Part shown: positions 1-7,732 of the stretch, one piece after another
Numbering within the stretch: the first letter of the stretch is position 1
How the letters are laid out: the number at the start of each line of letters is the position of its first letter
Virus record (IMG/VR): IMGVR_UViG_3300025293_000007
Span: 1-45,374 of that record
Strand: one strand, 5' to 3'
Source: a virus
Length of the DNA: 45,374 nucleotides
Translations under genes and position numbers: made by a program
Notes under the pieces: generated by a model
The model's input: only the letters and a program-made list of their open reading frames with translations
Databases searched by the model: none
What the model was told of the DNA's origin: nothing

Positions 1-718
1 CTAGGTTAGCTGTGCCATCTATATCAATGTTTCCCGCAACTGTAAGTCCAGCAGCACCAACTAGCTTTAAATCGTCTGCGGATTCATCCCAGAGCATATA
101 AGCCCCGGAAGTGGCCCCGAAAAATTTTACGTCATATCCGGTATCATTCACTCCAACCGTCAGGGTGCTGTACTGAACCACCCCGTCTGCCGATTCATCC
201 CACAACCAGTATTTACCTGATGTGGCCCCGAAAAATTTTACATCATGACCGGTATCATTTACCCCTACCGTAACTTTGCCGCCGATATTGATATCAGCCA
301 GCGCATCAACTACTGCTGCCCCGGCTCCAGCCCCATCGTAATAAACCATGCGGGATTCGCCGGTAGGGATATTCAGTGTGGCCCCGGTTCCCTGTTTGAT
401 CGTAATGATTTGTGAGCCACTTGTTGCGTTTTCAATAATCTGAATACGGCTCACCGTATTGGGAGCAATCGTTAAAACTCTGGTTGCGGTCAAAGAACCG
501 CTTGATGTGACCTTGAAATAGAAGGCACGGGCAGGATCAGCGGCCCCGTCAGCAACCGTTGTAGTTGCATCTGCATCACTGCCAAAAGATTCCTGTGTGG
601 CGTAGGATACGGCTTCTCCTATCAACTCCAAATTTGTATTTGTGGATGTTCCCCAAGTACCGGACTCATCTCCAGTTGATATTTCCTTGAGCCTTAAATC
701 ATTTACATAAGTCGCCAT
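1..718 (-). CDS. Tail/fibre-type structural protein with WDESAD repeats (3' end off window)
   Basis: The frame starts at ATG 718 (MATYVNDLRLKEI) and stays open to the left edge, so the C-terminus is missing. About 239 residues are visible. The first half has the conserved GESGTWG-type start region seen in many marine phage tail proteins. The second half holds two copies of a roughly 35-residue repeat around GVNDTG-DVKFFGATSG and LWDESAD. Such repeats are typical of tail-fibre or spike proteins of uncultured marine phages, which I infer is its role. It is the last gene of the late operon visible here and follows the small structural gene at 720-1226. Confidence 0.75.
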   Translation of the reverse strand, partial: MATYVNDLRLKEISTGDESGTWGTSTNTNLELIGEAVSYATQESFGSDADATTTVADGAADPARAFYFKVTSSGSLTATRVLTIAPNTVSRIQIIENATSGSQIITIKQGTGATLNIPTGESRMVYYDGAGAGAAVVDALADINIGGKVTVGVNDTGHDVKFFGATSGKYWLWDESADGVVQYSTLTVGVNDTGYDVKFFGATSGAYMLWDESADDLKLVGAAGLTVAGNIDIDGTANL

Positions 719-719
719 A

Positions 720-1226
720 CTATGCTACCTCTTTCCAATCAGGAGTTTGTCCGTCATCCACTGAACTCCAACTTGGTGTTTGTGAATCAGAAATCGTTGA
801 CCAAGAAGGTGTTTGTCCGTCATCCACAATACTCCATACCAAAACACTGGCTGTAGATACTTCAACTTCATTACCTGTAACTTCGACCGCTGCCTTGGCA
901 ACCACTGTGACAGAAGCGGTATATGCAGTAGACGCATCACTGGTAACTTCAATCGTGTTATTCGTGACAAGCGAGACTGAGCCGACCGCAGAAGTTGCCA
1001 CATTCCCGCTTGCAGTGACTGCCGCCTTACCCGTAACAGTAACGCTGGCCGTAGATACGGTTGTCGAGTTTCCTGAAGCAGAGACACCCGCTGCGGCAGT
1101 GACAGTGACGGAATTAACAGACGCTGTTGATCCCGGCAATGCCTCTTCTGCGTTACCCCAAGTGCTCTCACCCCAAGCAATATTGCTAGAGTTCCAGCCT
1201 TGCCATGCAACTTTTGCGTTAGCCAC
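720..1226 (-). CDS. Low-complexity structural protein with DDGQTPxW repeats
   Basis: 168 residues from a GTG start, 12 nt after the stop of the upstream gene. Residues 30-130 are rich in Val, Thr, Ala and Ser in a beta-repeat pattern. The C-terminus carries three copies of a 12-13 residue repeat of the form W-S-x-x-D-D-G-Q-T-P-x-W. Repeats of this kind occur in virion proteins encoded beside tail genes in marine phages. No enzymatic motif is visible. A role as a tail-tip, fibre or decoration protein is inference from position and composition. Confidence 0.7.
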   Translation of the reverse strand: MANAKVAWQGWNSSNIAWGESTWGNAEEALPGSTASVNSVTVTAAAGVSASGNSTTVSTASVTVTGKAAVTASGNVATSAVGSVSLVTNNTIEVTSDASTAYTASVTVVAKAAVEVTGNEVEVSTASVLVWSIVDDGQTPSWSTISDSQTPSWSSVDDGQTPDWKEVA

Positions 1227-1238
1227 ATTATCTACTCA

Positions 1239-1709
1239 CTACGCGATTCTGATGATGGCATTACTCGCATCTGCTGCGGGAAATGTGATCGTGAAATCGC
1301 CTGCCGTTGAAGTCTTGTCGCCACCGAAAGCCAGAACCACCACTGCACGGTTCGCACTACCTGCGGTTGTACTGGAATTATAAATCAATGCCCCGTTAGC
1401 TGTAATCGTAGCTGTTGACCATGTGGAGTCCGCGAAATCGGTCAGGGCTGTAGTCCCTGAAGTGGAGGGATCGACATTCGTGAGAGTGTTACCTCCCGCT
1501 GAATAATTTGTACCCGAAACTTCATTCGTGGTTGTGTATGCAGTCGTACTGGCACTCATGGTCGAACTCGATGTATAGAGCGCGATCTTGAATGTGTTGC
1601 CTGTTCCCGTGGTTGTGGTCGTGCCTCCGCCTGAGCCGTTATGAAAGTTGTGGATGCCCTGCAACAACTCAGACTTAAAACTCGTAGTTACTGCTTGTGT
1701 ATGTGCCAT
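1239..1709 (-). CDS. Ser/Thr-rich virion structural protein
   Basis: 156 residues starting at ATG 1709, behind a GAGGAAA ribosome binding site that lies in the end of the upstream gene (TAATG overlap). The N-terminus (MAHTQAVTTSFKSELLQGIH) leads into a Gly/Thr/Ser-rich region and a hydrophobic C-terminal strand region (ANRAVVVLAFGGDKTS, AIIRIA). The pattern matches a family common in marine phages that sits between adaptor and fibre genes. I do not know its exact place in the particle. It is probably a surface or tail component. Confidence 0.7.
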   Translation of the reverse strand: MAHTQAVTTSFKSELLQGIHNFHNGSGGGTTTTTGTGNTFKIALYTSSSTMSASTTAYTTTNEVSGTNYSAGGNTLTNVDPSTSGTTALTDFADSTWSTATITANGALIYNSSTTAGSANRAVVVLAFGGDKTSTAGDFTITFPAADASNAIIRIA

Positions 1710-1999
1710 TAGATTTTCCTCAAAATATCCGCCATGTCCTCATGGCCCTGTTGCGTTAAAATATTATAAAGACTGGTCCTGTCACTCTGGATTGAATCCT
1801 TACAGGCTTTCAAAATAACATGATATACCCTTCTCTTAAATGCCTCTGCCTGTTCTTTGACAATTGGGTCAGCACAATCTGCCACTGACACTATTTTTTC
1901 TATAGATCGACTTGCTATCTCTTCTGGGGTAAATCCCCTGTACTGAGTTGTTTCTACCTTCACTTCCCCTACTGGAGATTTGATATCAATATCAAGCAT
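1709..1999 (-). CDS. Small conserved phage protein of the head-tail region
   Basis: 96 residues from ATG 1999, chosen over a TTG one codon upstream because ATG overlaps the preceding stop as TGATG. The region GFTPEEIASRSIEKIVSVAD is followed by a helical segment with basic residues (KEQAEAFKRRVYHVILKAC). The mix of helices and absence of signal or membrane segments suggests a soluble virion or assembly factor. Similar small proteins lie between adaptor and fibre genes in marine podophages. Function unknown. Confidence 0.65.
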   Translation of the reverse strand: MLDIDIKSPVGEVKVETTQYRGFTPEEIASRSIEKIVSVADCADPIVKEQAEAFKRRVYHVILKACKDSIQSDRTSLYNILTQQGHEDMADILRKI

Positions 2000-2640
2000 C
2001 AAGTAACTTGCTGTCTGACTGTACCAGTTCTATAAGAATCCTTTGTATCCCGACCTTCTCCAAGAACCTTCAATCTTGACATACCTTCCTTGAACCTGAT
2101 TTCATAATTTTTCATTATATCCGGCTCACCCTTCATAAAAGTATAAGCCTCTACCAATGAACCGTATAAAAGAGTATCCGCTGCATTAGTCCCAATCCAG
2201 CTTGTTCCGTCTCCAGATGCAGTAATTGAAGTTGGCCTGTACTGGTAATGCAATTCGGTTGTCAGATTGGCATTCGGGGTAGGTCCTAATATAAAAGAAT
2301 CATTATCAAATAATGAATAATATTTTGGAATTCCAGTAGTACTGCTTACTGGATAGGCTTCCCTGATGAAATTTACTTCCTTAAATTGAAGATACTCATA
2401 TCCGCTGTTATCAACTGCGAGTGAAAACGGAGCAAGAAAATCAGATGGCGTAGATAAATAAGCATTTCCAGAAGTTGTTGTACCAGTCACATTTTTTCTG
2501 AAAAACGGAAGGTATACATTTTTTAATATGCGCTCTTCTGCCTGAACAATAAATTCATCCAGATAGCTATCAAATGTAGTTTCACTATTCTGGGTATAGT
2601 CCTGTATGGCAGATTTTAATGTTGTAAATGTCCAAGCCAT
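1999..2640 (-). CDS. Head-tail adaptor-like protein
   Basis: 213 residues from ATG 2640 with the strong site AAGGTGGTGA. The N-terminal helix (TFTTLKSAIQDYTQNSE, then FIVQAEERILKNVY) and later motifs (PSDFLAP, YQYRPTSI, TLLYGSLVEAYTFMKGEPD) match the general design of phage adaptor proteins (P22 gp4/SU10 adaptor-type), which join the portal to the tail. The gene at 2979-3674 has a related layout, so the phage may use two such proteins. The assignment to an adaptor is family-level recognition, not a detailed match. Confidence 0.65.
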   Translation of the reverse strand: MAWTFTTLKSAIQDYTQNSETTFDSYLDEFIVQAEERILKNVYLPFFRKNVTGTTTSGNAYLSTPSDFLAPFSLAVDNSGYEYLQFKEVNFIREAYPVSSTTGIPKYYSLFDNDSFILGPTPNANLTTELHYQYRPTSITASGDGTSWIGTNAADTLLYGSLVEAYTFMKGEPDIMKNYEIRFKEGMSRLKVLGEGRDTKDSYRTGTVRQQVT

Positions 2641-2978
2641 TAGGTCACCACCTTAACCTTACCAACCTTTCCTGTCATTTTAAGCCCGACAGTACTGGAA
2701 CCAAATTCTGTTACGCCGCCTCCAACAGGATTAAACGCATAATAACTGGTAGAGGATTTTTCTCCACTATCCGCCCTTGGATTATACAAAGCCTGAGGAT
2801 CGGTAAATTTTACCTTACCAAGCTGTAACTGAGGATGGTCCTGATCAAAACAAGAAGAGCATACCCTCAATCCATTCCTGACCTGATCCTCTATTTCATA
2901 CTTGAGTTCCGAAAGTTTATAGGTAAACCCGCACCTGTCACAGAGGCCAAGCGCCCTTTTCCCAGCAGCATATGCCAT
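2640..2978 (-). CDS. Zinc-ribbon virion-associated protein
   Basis: 112 residues from ATG 2978. A CDRCG...CSSCF pair of CxxC knuckles (about residues 13-43) forms a likely zinc ribbon and is followed by DQDHPQLQLGK, a signature of a small family encoded among the head-tail genes of many marine phages. The second half is Gly/Ser/Thr-rich and looks like a flexible or beta structural segment. It sits between two adaptor-like genes with start and stop overlaps, so it is probably translated coupled with them. The zinc-binding role is inference. Confidence 0.7.
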   Translation of the reverse strand: MAYAAGKRALGLCDRCGFTYKLSELKYEIEDQVRNGLRVCSSCFDQDHPQLQLGKVKFTDPQALYNPRADSGEKSSTSYYAFNPVGGGVTEFGSSTVGLKMTGKVGKVKVVT

Positions 2979-3674
2979 TTACCTGTAACTCGTATTATCT
3001 GGGACAAAACGAACTGTAGACCTGTCCCTGTCTGCATCACTAGCATCACGCCAGAGTTCATTGTATCTCTGCTGTAACATCGGAATCCTGTTCTGCGCCT
3101 GAACTGACTTGCAGGCAAGATTATAGGCCAAGGCATAGGTCAGGCATGGAAGGTATCTGGCAGGAACATCAGCATTATTACTTGCGACAGTTCCAGCGTC
3201 CTCGATCCTCTGGATGTAGTCATAAACCAGAGTATAGGTCTGAGAGCCGTCTGGTGTAGGCCAAAGAACAATACTCATAGAACTTGTCCCTTTATCCACA
3301 TAGTACTGGGTAGGCTTGGACTGGGTCAGTTTATTTGCCAGATGGTCGTAGGCTGTTCTTGATATACGGATAAGTGCTTGATCCTGTTGCTTATTTACAT
3401 CAGCAGCATCTGTCCTTATAAAAGCATCCACCACTTCCATCGCACTACTCTCAAGTGCATACGAACTGGTTCCTTCCACAAGGGTATCTGTGGCCTGTTC
3501 TATTGCCCACAAGTTAAGTCCCTTGTTCTGCCACTCAAGAAATACAAGATTCAAAGCCCTTTTGGCACTTTTGAAATCATACCCTGTACGAAGCTCCATC
3601 CCACACAGGTCAAAAGCTTCTTCCATGATATCAGCCAAATCAAGATTAAATGTATAAGTTCCGCTCGTTGCCAT
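2979..3674 (-). CDS. Adaptor / P22 gp4-like head-tail connector
   Basis: 231 residues from ATG 3674. Helical N-terminus (LADIMEEAFDLCGMELRTGYDFKSA cut by a short turn), then LNLVFLEWQNKGLNLWAIEQ, TLVEGTSSYAL, and a C-terminal helix pair (YLPCLTYALAYNLACKS, RYNELWRDASDADR). This order is seen in phage packaged-DNA stabilisation proteins that cap the portal. Its place next to another adaptor-like gene and the zinc-ribbon gene supports a head-tail joining role. Exact family is uncertain. Confidence 0.7.
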   Translation of the reverse strand: MATSGTYTFNLDLADIMEEAFDLCGMELRTGYDFKSAKRALNLVFLEWQNKGLNLWAIEQATDTLVEGTSSYALESSAMEVVDAFIRTDAADVNKQQDQALIRISRTAYDHLANKLTQSKPTQYYVDKGTSSMSIVLWPTPDGSQTYTLVYDYIQRIEDAGTVASNNADVPARYLPCLTYALAYNLACKSVQAQNRIPMLQQRYNELWRDASDADRDRSTVRFVPDNTSYR

Positions 3675-3702
3675 TTACCGTATATCCCCTAATATTAATA
3701 TT

Positions 3703-3993
3703 TTATATTTCAAAATCAGAAGGTTTAGGCTTCCACTTAGGATTGGGTACAGATTCACCATGAACTGTTCCCCTACCAGAGGGCGCAGGATATAAAACCT
3801 TTGTTGTTGGAGAAGGATTATCCGAAGACTTTTTAAGTTGTTTAGCAGCTGTGGCTCCCATATATCCTACAGCAGTGGCAATAGGATTTATGGCAATTCC
3901 TGCCGCCAATGCTCCTGCTTTACCTGCTGTTTTTGCGTCTTGAGCTAATCTCTGTTTGCCTAATGCTTTTCTGTCTCTATGGGATTTTCTCAT
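3703..3993 (-). CDS. Small basic protein with hydrophobic segment
   Basis: 96 residues. The N-terminus is very basic (MRKSHRDRKALGKQRLAQ). A Gly/Ala-rich stretch follows (AGKAGALAAGIAINPIATAVGYMGATAA, here listed over residues 24-51) that could insert in a membrane or form a helical hairpin. The Pro-rich tail ends in PKWKPKPSDFEI. The start overlaps the stop of the upstream 44-residue gene as ATGA. A Gly/Ala-rich helix is common in phage ejection and holin-like proteins, but there is not enough to choose. Unknown function. Confidence 0.6.
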   Translation of the reverse strand: MRKSHRDRKALGKQRLAQDAKTAGKAGALAAGIAINPIATAVGYMGATAAKQLKKSSDNPSPTTKVLYPAPSGRGTVHGESVPNPKWKPKPSDFEI

Positions 3994-4124
3994 AATATCT
4001 TTCCACGCGATTTCTGGTTTGCCTTTACGGCCCTAAGCCTTCTCTTTGCGGCTTGCTTGGATGAAGATTTACCTTTTACATTCTTGATCTTCCAGCCACC
4101 CTCTACTTTCCTGATAGGGGGCAT
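3990..4124 (-). CDS. Very short basic protein (MPPIRKVEGGWKIKN...)
   Basis: 44 residues, start ATG 4124, stop TGA 3992-3990. It lies exactly between the flanking genes: its stop overlaps the next start (ATGA) and its start lies two bases after the previous stop. The sequence MPPIRKVEGGWKIKNVKGKS followed by SSKQAAKRRLRAVKA belongs to a recognisable family of tiny basic phage proteins. About one residue in three is Lys or Arg, so nucleic-acid or capsid-interior binding is possible. Function unknown. Confidence 0.7.
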   Translation of the reverse strand: MPPIRKVEGGWKIKNVKGKSSSKQAAKRRLRAVKANQKSRGKIL

Positions 4125-4125
4125 C

Positions 4126-4338
4126 TTAATATTTTGGTTTGCGCTTTTTCTCAGCACCTTTAACAACCATCCCTCTGGTGCTGGCTCCTCTACCCCCGCT
4201 TAGATTAGAGGCAGGAAGATCATCCTCTACTCTCCTTAGCTTTCCGGGTCCGCCCTTATTATAAGGTGTTCGGTCCCTGAATTTTCCAACGCCTCCCTTG
4301 CGGTATCCCCTTCTCTTACTTCTTATGGTTCTCGACAT
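4126..4338 (-). CDS. Small Arg/Lys/Gly-rich protein
   Basis: 70 residues from ATG 4338. This start is chosen because AGGGGTG precedes it at the right distance; a TTG nine codons upstream has no such site. The protein is basic throughout (MSRTIRSKRRGYRKGGVGKF, then KGAEKKRKPKY at the end). It sits just downstream of a terminator hairpin at 4366-4405, so it may be expressed by read-through. Likely to bind nucleic acid or other virion proteins by charge. No known function. Confidence 0.6.
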   Translation of the reverse strand: MSRTIRSKRRGYRKGGVGKFRDRTPYNKGGPGKLRRVEDDLPASNLSGGRGASTRGMVVKGAEKKRKPKY

Positions 4339-4365
4339 ATTTGCACCCCTACTTATTACACGCAA

Positions 4366-4405
4366 TAAAAAACCATACCGACCGCTACAACAGACGGTAT
4401 GGTTT
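4366..4405 (-). terminator. Rho-independent terminator (minus strand)
   Basis: Arms AACCATACCG (4371-4380) and CGGTATGGTT (4395-4404) pair perfectly over 10 bp with a 14-nt loop. Read on the minus strand the stem is followed by a short U tract (UUUUAUUG). It lies right after the stop of the Lys-rich gene at 4419-4736. Confidence 0.75.
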
Positions 4406-4418
4406 GATGAACACTTTT

Positions 4419-4736
4419 CTACCTCTTCTTGGAAGTCTTCTTCTTGGAAGTCTTCTTCTTAGAAGTCTTCTTCTTAGAAGATTTTTTCTTAGAAGACTCT
4501 TTCTTCCTTCCACCTACATAGGCTTCATTGACTTCTGGAGTTTCAGGATCATCAGCAATATATTGACCAGAATCATCTCTGGCCCTTTTCGGATCAGACA
4601 GTTCAGATAATTTTCTTTTAGCATCATCTAGGTCATCTGGGCCGAAAATAAGCTTATAAATTCCATCCTCACCCTTTTCCAATACATTGTATTGAGGTGG
4701 AAACTGACCATTTTCAGCAATAACAAAGTCACTCAT
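4419..4736 (-). CDS. Acidic protein with (S/T)KKK tandem-repeat tail
   Basis: 105 residues from ATG 4736, chosen because GAGGAG lies just upstream. The N-terminal 75 residues are acidic and hydrophilic (DFVIAENGQFPPQYNVLEKG). The C-terminus is about 24 residues of SKKKSSKKKTSKKKT-type repeats, encoded by a 15-bp tandem DNA repeat. Histone-tail-like Lys repeats could bind packaged DNA or the cell surface. It lies between structural genes, so a virion role is likely but unproven. Repeat number may vary between relatives. Confidence 0.65.
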   Translation of the reverse strand: MSDFVIAENGQFPPQYNVLEKGEDGIYKLIFGPDDLDDAKRKLSELSDPKRARDDSGQYIADDPETPEVNEAYVGGRKKESSKKKSSKKKTSKKKTSKKKTSKKR

Positions 4737-4747
4737 AGAGTATCTCC

Positions 4748-5155
4748 TCAATCTGAATAAACTTTTATCATCTCTAAAATAATCGAATAAGTATCACCAG
4801 ACGAAGCTCCAGTTGTAGTAAATTGGATATCTCCAGTCTTACCCGATCCTGCATTATTAGGAATACCGCCAAAAGAAGTAAAATCCAAATGTCCGTTACT
4901 ACTCTCTGCAAGATCAAGCAATAAAACGTCAGAAGTTGCATCAAGTAATAATTTTACAGACATACCAACGATTGCGTGACTTACCCGAAGTACCCTAACT
5001 TCTGAGCATGACGTTCCAGAACTGTTCGAAGCAAGTGCGGATACATCTACTTTGGTAACAGCGGATTCGCCACTGCCATCGCTGACATTGGTAAACTTCA
5101 TCACAGCAATCCTCTCTCCATCATCAATGGTTTGAGAAGTAACAGCATCAGCCAT
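4748..5155 (-). CDS. Conserved virion protein (MADAVTSQTIDDGER...)
   Basis: 135 residues from ATG 5155 with GGGAGA upstream. The motif order (TIDDGERIAVMKFTNVSDGSG, VTKVDVSAL, LDFTSFGGIPN, YSIILEMIKVYSD) belongs to a family found near capsid and tail genes in many marine phages. The beta-rich pattern and short C-terminal acidic end fit a small head-fibre or tail component. Role inferred from family and position only. Confidence 0.75.
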   Translation of the reverse strand: MADAVTSQTIDDGERIAVMKFTNVSDGSGESAVTKVDVSALASNSSGTSCSEVRVLRVSHAIVGMSVKLLLDATSDVLLLDLAESSNGHLDFTSFGGIPNNAGSGKTGDIQFTTTGASSGDTYSIILEMIKVYSD

Positions 5156-5179
5156 TTTCTGTCTCCCGTCTTAACACAT

Positions 5180-6085
5180 CTAACCTAAATTCATATTAAT
5201 CAATGAATACTCGGTATCTGCTGATACAGCCATTACATCACCAACTTCTTGTAGTACGTTGTCAGTTGCTGGTGCAACACCGCCTGCTGTACCGCCAGAG
5301 CGAACTGCTGCATTACCTACAACCAAAGTGCCTACTGTGAGAAGTGCTGCTGGTCCTTTTATAACTGCCCAACCATAATAGTCTGCTGTCATATCAACGA
5401 CAGTAGCTCCCATCAACGCACCTGTTTCTGTTGCTGGTGCAACAATTAGGTTGGTATTTGGGTTCTCTATTAGAGATAGTTGTGAGCTAGTTGTTAGTGC
5501 AGTCGCTAAATCATCGTAGCAAGTAATCTCAACAGAAGGGTCCTCTGAATGATCGTGTGCTGGATTGGATTTTACTCTAAGGCATTGTCCTTCACCATTC
5601 ACATCATTTACCCAAAGATAGCCATCTGCATATTGGTTAGCTGTTAAGTCAGTACCCCCAGTTTCAACAGATATTACAGTTTCACCTGCTGCTACTGCTG
5701 CTGTTGCTGTCATATTAGAGTGATGAGCAACTACTGCTGCGTGTTGAAGAAGTTTACCAGCAGTTACTGCTGTTCCGCCTATTTCAACATAACGATAAAC
5801 ATTATTACCGTAAACCAGAGTGCTTCCCAGAGGGAAGAGTTGCGAGGAACTTTCTGTGTAGGGATCAACTGTCCCGTACTGGCTCCCCCCTTTACCGACT
5901 ATAAGGTCAGCAGGCCCATATCCTGTTGCTGCTGCATACTGAATATGTCCACCATCATCAGTATAGACATTACCGTCTTTGTTTATTACAAAACCTTCAG
6001 TAACGGCCCCTGTCGTTGAATTGATATCAATGGTTTTAAAACCATTTTCGGAGCGTACTGCTCCTGTGAAAGTTGTATTAGCCAT
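5180..6085 (-). CDS. Virion structural protein, fibre/decoration type
   Basis: 301 residues from ATG 6085 with CAGGAGAAAG upstream. The N-terminus (MANTTFTGAVRSENGFKTI) and the internal part (LVYGNNVYRYVEIGGTAV, GKLLQHAAVVAHHSNMT, TDLTANQYADGYLWVND) mark a family of beta-rich proteins encoded right after the capsid gene in marine phages. It is probably a head decoration or fibre protein. It lies downstream of the terminator that follows the capsid gene, so its expression would be lower than the capsid unless it has its own promoter. Confidence 0.75.
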   Translation of the reverse strand: MANTTFTGAVRSENGFKTIDINSTTGAVTEGFVINKDGNVYTDDGGHIQYAAATGYGPADLIVGKGGSQYGTVDPYTESSSQLFPLGSTLVYGNNVYRYVEIGGTAVTAGKLLQHAAVVAHHSNMTATAAVAAGETVISVETGGTDLTANQYADGYLWVNDVNGEGQCLRVKSNPAHDHSEDPSVEITCYDDLATALTTSSQLSLIENPNTNLIVAPATETGALMGATVVDMTADYYGWAVIKGPAALLTVGTLVVGNAAVRSGGTAGGVAPATDNVLQEVGDVMAVSADTEYSLINMNLG

Positions 6086-6128
6086 TTCTTTCTCCTGTCT
6101 CGGCTAGTGTCTGCCACACGATGTGACA

Positions 6129-6165
6129 GTCAGGAAAAGGGAAAAGGAACGCCCGAAGGCGTTCC
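6129..6165 (-). terminator. Strong terminator after the major capsid gene
   Basis: GGAACGCC (6146-6153), tetraloop CGAA, GGCGTTCC (6158-6165): a perfect 8-bp stem. On the minus strand the loop reads UUCG and the stem is followed by a pyrimidine/U tract (UUUUCCCUUUUCC). It lies 16 nt after the capsid gene stop. This is the usual place for a partial terminator that sets capsid mRNA abundance. Confidence 0.9.
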
Positions 6166-6181
6166 GATTCCTGCTTTCAGT

Positions 6182-7096
6182 CTACGAAGCTCCCGGCGAT
6201 CCAAAGATACCAAGTGGATCACTTACTCCAAAAGAGTATCTCTCTCTCGCTTTATACCGGACATTACCGGTATCGAAGTCTCCATCCATATTGGTACTTA
6301 GTGCCGACCTCGTGAAATGCTTCATTCCATCAGGAACGTCAGTGATCAGGAAGAAAGCATTTGTATCGGTCAAATAATTATTGACCGCATAGCCCTCTGG
6401 AATCACACCATTCGTCTTGATTGCATTCACATCATTATCAGCAGTAGCTACCCGATAAGTACTTTCTAGTAATCGTGTAGCAGCAAACTGAAGATCAGTC
6501 GGAATAATAAGTTTCTTCGGCTTTGCAGCAATTTTCAAACCCCTTTCGTCAGTCCACTTAGAGATTTGAATTACAGCATTCTCAAGCGAAGTCTCGTTCA
6601 GGTCAGCCGCAGTAGATGGCCTATTGCTATTGGTTCCACCAGTAACAAGCGGATGTGCTGTGCTGAAAAGAGCCACATCATCACCTGACTTGAAAGTAGT
6701 GGAGAAACCATTATTTAGCGGATAAGCCGCCTTTACCTGCTTCGTGTACGCCATCGCCCTTGCCAGCGCCTTGGTATATCTACCAGAAACAGAAACATAG
6801 AGATTATCCTCCATTGCCTCTTCCGTGATAGAAAAACCTAAAGCGATAGTTTCGTGCGTGTAACGTGCAACAAAGGACTCCTGCGCCGTATCGTATTCGA
6901 TAGCGGAGCCTTCATCCTTTACCGGTGCAGCGCCAAAACCTGACAGTTTCAGTTCCTCTTCGAATGAACGCTCGGAATTCTCAGAAGAGTAAATTTCCGT
7001 GTGTTCATTTTCGTATCGAGCATAACTATCTCCAAACAAGGCATTTAAGCCCGGAAGGAGTTGTTTAAGCTCATTAGCTCTTGATATAGCAGCCAT
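6182..7096 (-). CDS. Major capsid protein, Mu gpT-like
   Basis: 304 residues from ATG 7096 with AAGGGG upstream. It reads as a Mu gpT-type HK97-fold capsid protein: N-terminal arm (ANELKQLLPGLNALFGD), E-loop region (YENEHTEIYSSENSERSFEE), FSITEEAMEDN, ARAMAYTKQVKAAYPLNNGF, FSTAHPLVTGGT, PKKLIIPTDL and a C-terminal VRYKARERYSFGVSDP. There is no long acidic N-terminal delta domain; scaffolding is supplied by the separate gene at 8269-9267. It builds the icosahedral head. Confidence 0.9.
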   Translation of the reverse strand: MAAISRANELKQLLPGLNALFGDSYARYENEHTEIYSSENSERSFEEELKLSGFGAAPVKDEGSAIEYDTAQESFVARYTHETIALGFSITEEAMEDNLYVSVSGRYTKALARAMAYTKQVKAAYPLNNGFSTTFKSGDDVALFSTAHPLVTGGTNSNRPSTAADLNETSLENAVIQISKWTDERGLKIAAKPKKLIIPTDLQFAATRLLESTYRVATADNDVNAIKTNGVIPEGYAVNNYLTDTNAFFLITDVPDGMKHFTRSALSTNMDGDFDTGNVRYKARERYSFGVSDPLGIFGSPGAS

Positions 7097-7109
7097 GATT
7101 TACCCCTTA

Positions 7110-7697
7110 CTAGCCTACGCCAGTTGCATTGAGCAATTGATGCCCTACATTAAACATAACCAACACATCCGTGTAAGCATCACCAACCGCGCTGTCAGGA
7201 CCATCGATAAAATCGATAATCTTTACAGGCAATGTATTGGTGGTTGCAACAGTAGATATGTCAACCGAATTTTTACTCGTACCGATAGCCGTAGAGCCAG
7301 CGGTCTGCACAACAGCACAATTCTTGCCAAGGTCATCTTGGTCAGCAGCGCCATCGCATTGCATACGCATGATCAGGTACGGGTCAGAAGCAACATACGC
7401 CACAATATCATCCGCAGCCGTTGAGGCTGGGAAATACTGGTTAGGCGTGAATTGCTTCGTGGTCGGATCGGTATATGCACATCCAACAAAAATCCCAATC
7501 GGAGTCAACGCAGTTGTCCCCGTATCTTTCTGTATGGTCGTATTGGGATTATCATCGCCCCACTTCACAAAATCGCCAAAGAAAATACTTGTCCCGTAGG
7601 CGTTTTTGATTTTGTAGTGCGTGATCTTGTTATTAAATGCACAAGATACCAGCGATCCAGTAGGTCTCGCTCCGTGTGGAGCAGCTGAAGCAGCCAT
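7110..7697 (-). CDS. Probable head decoration protein
   Basis: 195 residues from ATG 7697 with GGAGAGATACT before it. The N-terminus is MAASAAPHGARPTGSLV, and the protein is beta-rich with Asp/Gly turns (DFVKWGDDNP, IGIFVGCAYTDP, VAYVASDPYLIMRM, FIDGPDSAVGDAYTDVLVMF). It lies 13 nt upstream of the capsid gene, between scaffold and capsid. This is the usual position of decoration or capsid-stabilising proteins. No sequence motif fixes the role, so this is inference from order and fold pattern. Confidence 0.7.
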   Translation of the reverse strand: MAASAAPHGARPTGSLVSCAFNNKITHYKIKNAYGTSIFFGDFVKWGDDNPNTTIQKDTGTTALTPIGIFVGCAYTDPTTKQFTPNQYFPASTAADDIVAYVASDPYLIMRMQCDGAADQDDLGKNCAVVQTAGSTAIGTSKNSVDISTVATTNTLPVKIIDFIDGPDSAVGDAYTDVLVMFNVGHQLLNATGVG

Positions 7698-7732
7698 AGT
7701 ATCTCTCCAAAAAAATTAAACAGAATGCGACT

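Noticed and set aside
895-1383. Plus-strand frame of 162 codons opposite structural genes
   Set aside because: It is antisense to two well-supported structural genes, has no ribosome site, and its composition mirrors their repeats.
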